Part shown: one piece after another, positions 47,785-55,867 of the stretch
Numbering within the stretch: position 1 is the first letter of the stretch
Layout: every line of letters starts with the position of its first letter
Assembly: GCA_038324085.1 (NCBI GenBank)
Contig: JBBQHP010000020.1
Coordinates: forward strand, 1-64,000
From: Ga0077523 sp038324085
GTDB lineage: Bacteria > Pseudomonadota > Gammaproteobacteria > Burkholderiales > Ga0077523
DNA: 64,000 nt
Direction of reading: 5' to 3'
The notes under the pieces: generated by a model
What the model saw: the letters and a program-made list of their open reading frames with translations, nothing else
Databases searched by the model: none
Told to the model about the DNA's origin: nothing
Position numbers and translations under genes: made by a program

Positions 47785-49782
47785 CTAGGTGGTCATTTCG
47801 AAGTGTCGCTTGAAACCCAGCACGCACAGGAACAGGAGCGCGATCGACAGCAGCGATTGCAGCGTCGCGACCAGGCGGATGACGAGATAACCGAAGGCTC
47901 CGCCCTCGGCGAGAAGGTGCTGCGACCAGAGCTCGCGCGGCGCGTCCGTCGCCTTTCCCGGGGTCCAGACCGCCAAGGGCTTCAGCACGTTCTCGGCCGA
48001 GAATCGCAATGCATCGACGAGCGCCGGATCCAGCGCCCGCGGCGGATGTGGATTCAGCGCGCCGAGCAATTCCCGACCGGTCTGCGCCGAAGCCCAGTAA
48101 CCCAGCCCGAAGATGGCGACCAGCGCGAGGAGCAGCAGCAAGGGTCGGGTGAATGACGTACCGCACAGACTCGACGCATCGTAGAGCCAGATGATGCCGC
48201 GCTCGATCGCGGAAGCCTCCGAGTGCCGCCGGCGCGCGAGCAGTTCCAGTCGATAGAAGCGGTGCTGGTCGAGCCGCGCCTGCTGTCGCGCCATGCCCTG
48301 CTTCAACGCCTGGAACGCCGCTTCGAGTTCACCCAACCGGCGGTCCAGCGCGGCGGCATGAGCGCGATCACCCTTCGATTCAGCGGCGGCTGCGCGCCCG
48401 GCCGCATCGAACGCTGCGTCGAAGGCAGCATCGTCACGCAGGACGCGTCGGGAAAAAAGCAGGCGCTGCTGAAACGTTGCCTCCACGAATGCGCCCCACG
48501 CAGTGAAGGGCTCGATCGAGAAATCCGCGGTACGGCGGAAGTCCGCGCCACGGAACGCACCGTGGAAACAACGCGCATCCGCCGGGAATTCGCAACCGGC
48601 GAAATCGGCCAGACCGTCGAACACCGTATTGTGGAATTCCATGGTGCCGCGAAAGATCACCTGATCGAACCGAACCGTCGATTCGAAGACCGCGTTGCGA
48701 AACGACGCCTTGCCGCGCCACCGGACTCCCTGGAATTGCGTGGACGACTTGAAGCGGCTTGCCGCGAACCAGGCGTCGCGCCGGACGAACAGGAACGTGA
48801 ATGTCGCACTGCCCTCGAAGCTGCAATCGATGCAATGAAGATCACCGTAACAGCGGCCCGCGAAGTCGACGTCGGTGGCGAACACGTTCTCCACGAATGC
48901 CGCATGCGCACGAAAACGCACGTTCACGAAACTGGTGAGATTGAGGAAACGGCACCACGCGAAATCAGCCTCGCCTGCGAAGGTCGTGTCATCGAACAGG
49001 CAGGGCGCGTGAAACACGGCGGAATCGCATTTGAAGGCGCCGTCCACCCGGCTCGCCAGCAACGAGATCTCGCCGTGGCAATCGCAATCGGACAGGTGCA
49101 TGGCGCCCGCGACATCCGCATCCTTCATGCGCATCGACGACTCGAAGGTCGAACCGTCGAACCAGAGCGCGCCGTGGACGCCGACCAGATCGAAGTCGGC
49201 GGTGCGACTGAACAGGCAGCTCCGCAGGTCGAGATCCGCGTGCGTCACCACGCCCAGGAACGACGCCACGCCGAGAAAGGCACAGCTCGGAAAGGACGCG
49301 TTCAATTGACCGAGCGGTTCATGCCAATCCCAGTCCCGCGGCAGGTCCCCGAATACGACGCCCGTCAACCGTGCCCTTGCGGGGACGACGCCGTCCGGGT
49401 CGTGGCCGAATTCGCTGGTGTTCGCCGCGTCGAGCCGGGCCCGGACAACGTCCCAGAACCGTTCCCAGCGCGCATGGTTACGATCCGCTTTCCAGCTCGG
49501 CGTGCCATCCTCCCAGTGCGAAGGCACATGCACGATGTGCCAGAGGCGGCCGCCCGGATCGCGCTCCAGTTCGCCCGCCTGCAGGAGCGCCGCGTCGCCG
49601 CGAGGAGCGTCTGACACCGGGTCCGCGCGCCACTGGTCCTGAAGCGTGGCTGGCTCCCCGTCGTCGCCGGCAATCGCAAAGCGCTCGCCGGCAATCGACG
49701 CCCAGGAGAAGTCTGCGGCCCACCATCGCGCCCACCAGCGCCTTGAGTGTTCTTCCGCGGAAACCACGTCAGGCAGTCGCAT
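47785..49782 (-). CDS. Pentapeptide-repeat-like protein with C-terminal two-helix channel-like membrane domain
   Basis: The 665-residue protein has a unique Trp-rich N-terminus (about 1-160), then a long right-handed beta-helix-type repeat (about 165-430). Phe or Leu recurs every five residues (TFAGEADFAWCRF, VFRGTMEF, TVFDGLADFAGCEF), a divergent pentapeptide repeat. A charged helical stretch follows (about 465-520), then two membrane helices (about 546-565 and 634-656). Between them FSAENVLKPLAVWTP sits where the pore loop of pentapeptide-linked two-helix ion channels lies, but it lacks a canonical selectivity filter. It starts 14 bases after the TIR gene with no clear SD, suggesting coupling. 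Its role as a membrane effector or sensor is inferred. Confidence 0.8.
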   Translation of the reverse strand: MRLPDVVSAEEHSRRWWARWWAADFSWASIAGERFAIAGDDGEPATLQDQWRADPVSDAPRGDAALLQAGELERDPGGRLWHIVHVPSHWEDGTPSWKADRNHARWERFWDVVRARLDAANTSEFGHDPDGVVPARARLTGVVFGDLPRDWDWHEPLGQLNASFPSCAFLGVASFLGVVTHADLDLRSCLFSRTADFDLVGVHGALWFDGSTFESSMRMKDADVAGAMHLSDCDCHGEISLLASRVDGAFKCDSAVFHAPCLFDDTTFAGEADFAWCRFLNLTSFVNVRFRAHAAFVENVFATDVDFAGRCYGDLHCIDCSFEGSATFTFLFVRRDAWFAASRFKSSTQFQGVRWRGKASFRNAVFESTVRFDQVIFRGTMEFHNTVFDGLADFAGCEFPADARCFHGAFRGADFRRTADFSIEPFTAWGAFVEATFQQRLLFSRRVLRDDAAFDAAFDAAGRAAAAESKGDRAHAAALDRRLGELEAAFQALKQGMARQQARLDQHRFYRLELLARRRHSEASAIERGIIWLYDASSLCGTSFTRPLLLLLALVAIFGLGYWASAQTGRELLGALNPHPPRALDPALVDALRFSAENVLKPLAVWTPGKATDAPRELWSQHLLAEGGAFGYLVIRLVATLQSLLSIALLFLCVLGFKRHFEMTT

Positions 49783-49796
49783 GGGCGTGGGCTGCG

Positions 49797-50990
49797 TCAG
49801 CGCGCATCCCGGGCACAGCGGAACCCGATATCGTCGGCGCGCAGATCCGGCGAACCGCTGTAGCGCTTCGTCGCCATGAGGCGCTCGGCGGGTTCGTAGC
49901 GACTGCCACCACGGATCACTCTGGTCGTGCCGCTGTCAGGTCCTTGGGGATTGCGCACGTCGGCAGTGGGAAAGCGCTCCGAGTACCAGTCCGCGACCCA
50001 TTCGCCGACATTTCCGGCGAGATCCTCGACGCCGAACGGACTGCGCCCCGCGGGATGCGAACCCACCTTGCTCAAGCCACCGTCATAAGCTTCGGGAGAG
50101 CTGTTCTGGAAGTTGGCGCGCTCCGGCGTGGGCGGATCGTTGCCCCACGGATAGCGGCGCCCGTCGGTTCCGCGCGCCGCTTTCTCCCATTCGGCATCGG
50201 TGGGCAGGCGGCGGCCGACCCATTTGCAGTACGCCGCGGCGTCATTCCAGTCGACCCCGACCACCGGCAGCTCGCCGCCGCGAGCGAGATCGAGATCCGC
50301 CCATCCGTCGGGTGGGCGCACCGAGCCGGTGGCCGTTAGGAATCTTGCGAAGCGCGCGGTCGTCACTTCGAACCGGTCGATATGGAAAGAGTCGAGGAAC
50401 AGTTCGCGCCGCGGCGATTCCTCGTCATCGCCCATGACGAAACTGCCGGCGGGTATCAGCACCGCGGGTGCACCGTCCTTGCCGGTGACCTCCACCGCGG
50501 GTGCGGCGGTCGAGCGCAGGTACCAACCGCCCGCCGCCAACAAGCCGAGCAGCAGGATGCCCGCACCGACCTTCCACAACAGCGACCTGCGCCGATCGAG
50601 CGCGATCCGATGCACCGCATCGGCGACCGCCGCCGGAATGTTGCCCTGCGTCTCCAGTACGGTTACCGATTTGAGGAACGCGGGGAGCGCATCGAAAGGC
50701 GTGGGATGCAGCAGCACCGGCAGCAATCGCCCGGAGGGACGCTTGATGGTCTTCTGCGCGATGTCGAGTTCGGTCAGCGTGTAGCTGCCCGGGTCGATGG
50801 CCTGACCGCTCACCAGGAACACGAACAGATCCGACTGCTCGATCGCCTTGCGGATGCGGATTTGGAATTCCTCGCCCGGTGGCAGGTCGTCGCGATCGAA
50901 GAACACGTCGTGCCCCTGTTCCAGCAAGGCGCCATTGATCGCATCGGCCATTGCGCGATCCTGGGAGGCATAGCTCAGGAAGATCTTCAT
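49797..50990 (-). CDS. TIR domain - transmembrane - formylglycine-enzyme-like (SUMF1/FGE) fusion protein
   Basis: The ATG at 50990 places a bacterial TIR domain at the very start (1-125): KIFLSYASQD, FFDRDDLPPGEEF, SDLFVFLVSG and TLTELDIA, with E74 at the catalytic-glutamate position of NAD-cleaving TIRs. A membrane helix lies at about 138-158 (VGAGILLLGLLAAGGWYL), then an FGE-sulfatase domain (about 172-395): LIPAGSFVMGDDEESP, VVGVDWNDAAAYCKWVGRRLPTDAEWEKAARG (fragments), GNVGEWVADWY, VIRGGSRY and IGFRCAR. The cysteines of active FGE that follow GGSW are missing (GGSRYEPAERL), so the module is probably a binding domain. The TIR would be cytosolic and the FGE part periplasmic. Activity is inferred. 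Confidence 0.85.
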   Translation of the reverse strand: MKIFLSYASQDRAMADAINGALLEQGHDVFFDRDDLPPGEEFQIRIRKAIEQSDLFVFLVSGQAIDPGSYTLTELDIAQKTIKRPSGRLLPVLLHPTPFDALPAFLKSVTVLETQGNIPAAVADAVHRIALDRRRSLLWKVGAGILLLGLLAAGGWYLRSTAAPAVEVTGKDGAPAVLIPAGSFVMGDDEESPRRELFLDSFHIDRFEVTTARFARFLTATGSVRPPDGWADLDLARGGELPVVGVDWNDAAAYCKWVGRRLPTDAEWEKAARGTDGRRYPWGNDPPTPERANFQNSSPEAYDGGLSKVGSHPAGRSPFGVEDLAGNVGEWVADWYSERFPTADVRNPQGPDSGTTRVIRGGSRYEPAERLMATKRYSGSPDLRADDIGFRCARDAR

Positions 50991-51129
50991 GATGCAAACG
51001 CCGGTTCGCGCCGCCGCCCGCGCCGCACGCGAGTCGCCCCCCCATCGCGGGTGTAGCCGTGCCGCGCAACGGCGGGGGCGGACACGGAGGTCGTGAGGCG
51101 CCGCAACCGGACGCGAACTGCGCGCGATT

Positions 51130-51954
51130 TCACGGCCGGCGCTTCGCGATATGGCTGTAGAAATTGCAGGCCCCGAAGAACACGCCTTGCGCGGACCGGC
51201 GCAGCACTTCTTCGGCCCAGTCCGCGACTTCGGCTTCGGTCGCCGCACCGGACTTCGGTATCAGCTTCATGAACGATTGGATGCTGCCGGTCCAGAAATC
51301 GGCGGTGCCGACCTCGGCCAGCACGTGAGCGAAGGATCGTTCGAGGTCCAGCCCTGCGGCGCACAGGAGTTGCGGCATCTCGCGCATCACACGAGGATTC
51401 GTGACGATCGCCGCGATGATCGCGTCGTCCATGGCGCGGCCCCGCGCCGGGTCGTCGGTTCCGAAGGTGATCGACGCGTAGTCGCCGTCGAAGACCGCGA
51501 TCGTCCCGCCCGGCCTGACCACGCGGGCCATTTCGTCGAGGACCGCTGTCGGACTGTCCACGTGGCTGATCAGCGTGTGCGCGATGACCGCGTCGAACGA
51601 CGCATCGGCCAATTGCAGGCTCTGCGAATCGCCCGCATGAAATGCCGTGGCCGCGGCCAGACTTTCCGCAGCGGCGATGCGCCGGGCCGCATCGATGAGC
51701 CGCGGACTGACGTCGATACCGGTCACGCGCCCGCGGAATCCCGCACGGCGGGCGATCGTCCGTGCGACCACGCCGGTGCCGCAGCCGACGTCGAGCACCC
51801 TCGCCGCGCCGTCGATGCCCATCGCATCGAGATACTCGTTCATCATGTGGAGGAAGCGCGGATGCTTTCCGCGCGCCTCGAGGCGCGTTTCGAGCACGTC
51901 CAGCGTCGCGGAATCGAGCCGATCCGTGATGCGGTACACGTCTACTGCCGTCAT
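51130..51954 (-). CDS. Class I SAM-dependent methyltransferase
   Basis: I chose the ATG at 51954 because GGAGG stands 5 bases upstream. An ATG at 51966 is in frame. The 274-residue protein has the Rossmann-type methyltransferase core: motif I VLDVGCGTGVVART (about 53-66), an acidic residue in VTGIDVSPRL, FDAVIAHTLISHV (motif IV region) and ARVVRPGGTIAVFDGDY. The N-terminal YRITDRLD and LEARGKHP resemble small-molecule methyltransferases (UbiE/Coq5-like group). The substrate is unknown. It lies 139 bases upstream of the TIR gene on the same strand, so co-transcription is possible. Confidence 0.85.
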   Translation of the reverse strand: MTAVDVYRITDRLDSATLDVLETRLEARGKHPRFLHMMNEYLDAMGIDGAARVLDVGCGTGVVARTIARRAGFRGRVTGIDVSPRLIDAARRIAAAESLAAATAFHAGDSQSLQLADASFDAVIAHTLISHVDSPTAVLDEMARVVRPGGTIAVFDGDYASITFGTDDPARGRAMDDAIIAAIVTNPRVMREMPQLLCAAGLDLERSFAHVLAEVGTADFWTGSIQSFMKLIPKSGAATEAEVADWAEEVLRRSAQGVFFGACNFYSHIAKRRP

Positions 51955-52236
51955 GCATGCCTCCATGGGTGCCGTGACTCGCTCGTCGGGCTCGGATGGG
52001 CCGCCAACGACGTGTTGCCGGATCGTGCGGCTGCCGTGACCCGCGCGGGAGCGAACAGTATGAATCCTTCCGTGGCTGCAGGCGTGTCGGGCGGGTCCTC
52101 CACGGGGCGATACACTCTCCATCGTCGCACGTCGCCTGCCTGCCGCCCCGAGATCTGAAGATGCCCCAGGAATCGAGTTCCGGAACTTTTCCCTGCACGC
52201 TGGCGCGCCCGATGGGGGCAGCCCGCAGGAACAGCG

Positions 52237-53181
52237 ATGGCGCCCGGAGAAGCTGAGCCCTCCGCACGCGACGGCGTCGCTCCGGCGCTCCCCTGCCGGC
52301 AGTGCGGCGGGACATCCCTGGCGAACCTGGGACCGCTACCGCCCGGGGACACCTTTGCGGGGCGTCCGCTGGAACCGCCCTGGTCGGGCGGCGACCTGGT
52401 GCGTTGCGGGCACTGCCGACTGGTGTTTCGCGCGCCCGTGCTGGAAGAGCGGGCCTACGAAGCGCACTACGCGCAGGCGCCCGACTCGGTCTGGACCTCG
52501 GATCGTCCGCGCGGTGACCGCAAGCCCGTCCTCGACCTGATCGCGCGTCATGCGCCCACCGCCAGGGACATCCTCGATCTCGGTTGCTACGACGGCTCGC
52601 TGCTCGACCGCATCGATCTGCCGGTCCGCAAGTACGGCGTCGAAGCGTCGCGAGCCGCGGCCGACGTCGCGCGCGACCGTGGCATAGAGATCGTCGCCAC
52701 AGCGTTGCGCGAGCTTCCGACCATTGCTGCCCGCTTCGACATCGTCATGGCCATCGACGTCATGGAGCACGTCCTCGACCCGTCCGCGTTCCTGCTCGAG
52801 ATGCTGCGCCTGACCCGGCCCGGCGGACTGGTGCTGGTCTCGACCGGCAATGCGGACGCATGGCCGTTCCGCCTCGCCGGGGCCACCTACTGGTATTCCG
52901 CCATCGCGGAACATCTCAGCTTCGTCTCGGACTCTTGGATGCGCGACTTCGCCGGACGCCACGGCGTCGAGATCCTCGCACTCGAACGATTCCGGTACTA
53001 CGACGAACCCGCGGTCCACCGCTCGTCCGCGGCGCTGGCCTTCACCGTGGCCGCGATCAAGCGCAGGCTCCGGCGGCGCTTGTTCGGCTGGCTGGGTCGG
53101 GAGGACACGCCCGCTTCCTGGCATCTCGCGGGTCCCGGCATGTTCGAGGACCATTTCGTGATCGCGCTGCGCAAGCCGTGA
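52237..53181 (+). CDS. SAM-dependent methyltransferase with N-terminal zinc-ribbon-like motif
   Basis: The 314-residue protein starts with CRQCGG and, about 35 residues later, CGHCRLVF, a CxxC...CxxC pair like the putative zinc-binding N-terminus of Methyltransf_13/C-methyltransferase proteins. The methyltransferase core follows: ILDLGCYDGSLLDRI (about 112-126), FDIVMAIDVMEHVLDP and LRLTRPGGLVLVSTGN. The C-terminal segment AEHLSFVSDSWMRDF resembles sugar- or polyketide-modifying enzymes. The substrate cannot be told. It is divergent from the other methyltransferase gene and converges with the histidine kinase gene. Confidence 0.85.
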   Translation: MAPGEAEPSARDGVAPALPCRQCGGTSLANLGPLPPGDTFAGRPLEPPWSGGDLVRCGHCRLVFRAPVLEERAYEAHYAQAPDSVWTSDRPRGDRKPVLDLIARHAPTARDILDLGCYDGSLLDRIDLPVRKYGVEASRAAADVARDRGIEIVATALRELPTIAARFDIVMAIDVMEHVLDPSAFLLEMLRLTRPGGLVLVSTGNADAWPFRLAGATYWYSAIAEHLSFVSDSWMRDFAGRHGVEILALERFRYYDEPAVHRSSAALAFTVAAIKRRLRRRLFGWLGREDTPASWHLAGPGMFEDHFVIALRKP

Positions 53182-53265
53182 ACCGGCCGGCGGACCTGCC
53201 ATGCCGAAGCCGCGCGACGGCGCGATCCGGCCAGGGCGCCGCGCGTGCCGCGGCAACGGGCCGGG

Positions 53266-55053
53266 TCAACGGACCAGCAGCTGACTGAGCGCCGCGCGCA
53301 GGCGGACCGGTCGAACCGGCTTGTGGATCAGCGGTTCGCTGCGCAGCACGACCTGGCGAATCGCCTCCATCGTGGTATCGCCGGTGATGATCAATGCCGG
53401 CACGTCCCGACCCAGCGCACGACGGACCTCGTCGATCGCGTCGAGACCGCTGGCACCGGCGCGCAGGCGCAAGTCCGCCACGATCAGGTCCGGCCGCTGC
53501 GTCGCGATTGCCGCAAGCGCGTCTTCGCGGGACGTCGCCAGCAGCGACAGGCAACCCCAGCGATCGAGCAGCGTGCCCATGCCGTCTCGCACACTGCGCT
53601 CGTCATCGATCACCAGGACGGTCTTGCCGCGCAGGATGTCGCCGGATTCGCGCGGCGGCGGCGGTTCCTGATCCACCTGGACCTGCGCCGCGTCGCCACG
53701 CGGGAGCTGCAACGCGAAGCGGGAGCCCGCCTCAGTTCCGGTCGCCGTTTCGGATTCGAGCTTCAGCGCCGTTCCGGTGAGCGTTGCGATGCGTTTCACG
53801 ATCGCCAGGCCGAGGCCGAGCCCTTTGCGGCGATCGCGCTCCGGATTGCCGATCTGGAAGAATTCCTCGAACACCCGCTCCCGGTATTCCTCGGGAATGC
53901 CGATCCCGGTATCGGCCACGCTCAGGATCACCTCCGAGCCCTCCGCCTCCGCCTGCACGCGGACCGTCCCGCGCACGGTGTACCGGATGGCATTGGCGAT
54001 CAGGTTGGCGAGCATGCGCTCCAGCAATGCCGCATCGGCGACGACGACGAGCCCGTTCGCATCGATCGAGAAATCGAGGCCTTTCGCCGCGGTGACTGGC
54101 GCGAACTGCGCACGGAGTCGATCGAAGGTGTCGTCGAGCCGCAGGTGCCGGGGGCGCGGCTGCGTGAAGCCCGCGTCCAGACGCGACAGGTCGAGCAGTT
54201 CCGCGAACAGCGATTCCAGCGCGTCGATGCTGGCGAAGATCTGCTCCACCACCACTCGCTTCTCCGGTTCCATTGCCATCTCTTGCAGCGCCGCAGTGAA
54301 CAGGCCGAGCGCATGCATCGGCTGCCGCAGGTCATGGCTTGCCGCGGCGAGGAAGCGCGATTTTGCGTGGTTGGCCGCTTCGGCGCGGTCCCGCATCTTC
54401 TCCGCCAGCATCTTCTCGGCCTTCAGTTCCGCGACCAGATCGACGTTCTCGTGCTTCAGGCGGATCGCCTCGCCGAGCTGGCGGCTCTGCATGCGCCCAT
54501 ACGCGAGCAGGAACAGGTAATAAAGGACCACCGTGATGGCCATGGGCACGTAGTTGGTGTCGCGGAACAGCGCCAGCCGCAGGGCCAGCGGCAGCAGCGC
54601 GAGCGACAGGAACCACTGCACGACCGGAAACAGATAGGACTGCGAGGCGATGACGCCGCCCGATACCAGCGCAAGCACCATCACGAACACCGCGACGGCG
54701 AACGGGTCCGCGCCATCGAGCAGGAGGGTCGGCGCGAGACCCCAGCAGACCCCGATCATCGCGATCATCCGGCCGTAGCGCCGCGCCCACAGATCGGCGC
54801 GCGCAACGCGCTCCGAATCGGCGCGGTACCCCAGGATCAGCGGAATCCGCGTGCTGATTGCGCACAGCGTCAGCGCGAACCAGCCAGCCAGCGTGGCCGC
54901 CGGCGCGAAACGCCACATGACCAGCACCAGGCACAGCGCCACTGCCGCGGAACCCCAGCCGCTCGGCACGGCCTGACGATAGATCGCCGCGACCCGCTCG
55001 GCATACTCGCGGTGCGTCCGATCGATAGCGCCCGCCGCCGCCGATCCCGTCAT
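53266..55053 (-). CDS. Hybrid sensor histidine kinase with C-terminal receiver
   Basis: The ATG at 55053 overlaps the response-regulator stop. The 595-residue protein has about six N-terminal membrane helices (35-185) with no large periplasmic loop and a short coiled coil. HisKA has H240 in AAASHDLRQP, HATPase has the N box NLIANAIRYT (about 350-359), DTGIGIP (381-387) and GLGLGLAIV, and the receiver domain (477-590) has acceptor D527 and K578. The SHDLRQP histidine box is common in betaproteobacterial hybrids of this layout. It probably senses a membrane or cytosolic cue and phosphorylates the paired NarL-type regulator. The extra receiver may act as a phosphate sink or switch. Confidence 0.92.
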   Translation of the reverse strand: MTGSAAAGAIDRTHREYAERVAAIYRQAVPSGWGSAAVALCLVLVMWRFAPAATLAGWFALTLCAISTRIPLILGYRADSERVARADLWARRYGRMIAMIGVCWGLAPTLLLDGADPFAVAVFVMVLALVSGGVIASQSYLFPVVQWFLSLALLPLALRLALFRDTNYVPMAITVVLYYLFLLAYGRMQSRQLGEAIRLKHENVDLVAELKAEKMLAEKMRDRAEAANHAKSRFLAAASHDLRQPMHALGLFTAALQEMAMEPEKRVVVEQIFASIDALESLFAELLDLSRLDAGFTQPRPRHLRLDDTFDRLRAQFAPVTAAKGLDFSIDANGLVVVADAALLERMLANLIANAIRYTVRGTVRVQAEAEGSEVILSVADTGIGIPEEYRERVFEEFFQIGNPERDRRKGLGLGLAIVKRIATLTGTALKLESETATGTEAGSRFALQLPRGDAAQVQVDQEPPPPRESGDILRGKTVLVIDDERSVRDGMGTLLDRWGCLSLLATSREDALAAIATQRPDLIVADLRLRAGASGLDAIDEVRRALGRDVPALIITGDTTMEAIRQVVLRSEPLIHKPVRPVRLRAALSQLLVR

Positions 55054-55661
55054 GGCGTGAGGCCGAGCTGCCTCGCCCTCACGAGTGCACGCGTGCGTGA
55101 ATCCGCGCCCAGCGCCTGGAACACGGCACCCAGATGGGCCTTGACGGTACGCTCGGCGATGCCCAGTGCGAGCGCCATCTGGGCATTGGAACGGCCTTCC
55201 GCGAGCAACTGCAGCACTTCGATCTGTCGCTGCGTGAGCACGACTGCCGGTTCGGGCTGCGCATCGCTCGCCATCGTCGCGGGCCAGCACGTGTCTCCGT
55301 CCAGCACGCGCTGGATTCCGGCAATCATGTCGGACACGGACATGGCCTTGGACAGAAACCCCTGGGCACCGGATTGCATTGCCGCGTATGCGAGTTCGGG
55401 CGCGACTTCGGCCGAGATCAGCATGCGCGCGACGTCCGGGTGTCGCGCACCGATCTGCAGCATGACGACCAGACCGTCCTCACCGTTCAGGCGCCGATCC
55501 ACGAGCGCCAGTTCGATCGTCGGATCGCTGTCGAGTACCTGGACGGCCTCAGCTGCCGAGGACACCGCCACGACCTCCGCACGCAGGGGGTGGCCACTCA
55601 GCGCGTGGACCAGGCCTTCGCGATAGAGCGGATGGTCATCGACGAAGAGGATTTTCGGCAC
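55050..55661 (-). CDS. NarL/FixJ-family response regulator
   Basis: The GTG at 55661 is preceded by GGGAG at 8 bases and gives MPKILFVDDH, the usual compact start. In-frame ATGs at 55688 and 55694 would add about ten residues. The 203-residue protein has a receiver domain (D9/D8 pair in VDDH, acceptor D55 in LVDRRLNGEDG, K105) and a LuxR-type helix-turn-helix (143-195: LTQRQIEVLQLLAEGRSNAQMALALGIAERTVKAHL, fragments). It should bind DNA when phosphorylated by the coupled kinase. Targets are unknown. No obvious operator is seen nearby. Confidence 0.93.
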   Translation of the reverse strand: MPKILFVDDHPLYREGLVHALSGHPLRAEVVAVSSAAEAVQVLDSDPTIELALVDRRLNGEDGLVVMLQIGARHPDVARMLISAEVAPELAYAAMQSGAQGFLSKAMSVSDMIAGIQRVLDGDTCWPATMASDAQPEPAVVLTQRQIEVLQLLAEGRSNAQMALALGIAERTVKAHLGAVFQALGADSRTRALVRARQLGLTP

Positions 55662-55867
55662 GACACGAACTCCCGAAACTTCCCGCATGCCCATTCGGAC
55701 AACAGCACGGTCCGCGAACGGTGCGAACCTGCCCTTTGGTGCGATTGTGGCAGAACGCCGCGGAGACCGGCACCCAAGCTGCGACAGCTTGCGCGTCGGC
55801 ACGATCGCGGACACCGGAATTGTCGATGATTGGCCGTCGGACCGAGCGACCTGCCAACCGACGGGCG

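Noticed and set aside
46358..48166. Minus-strand open frame of 602 codons
   Set aside because: It is antisense to dctM and out of frame in the pentapeptide gene, and has no domain.
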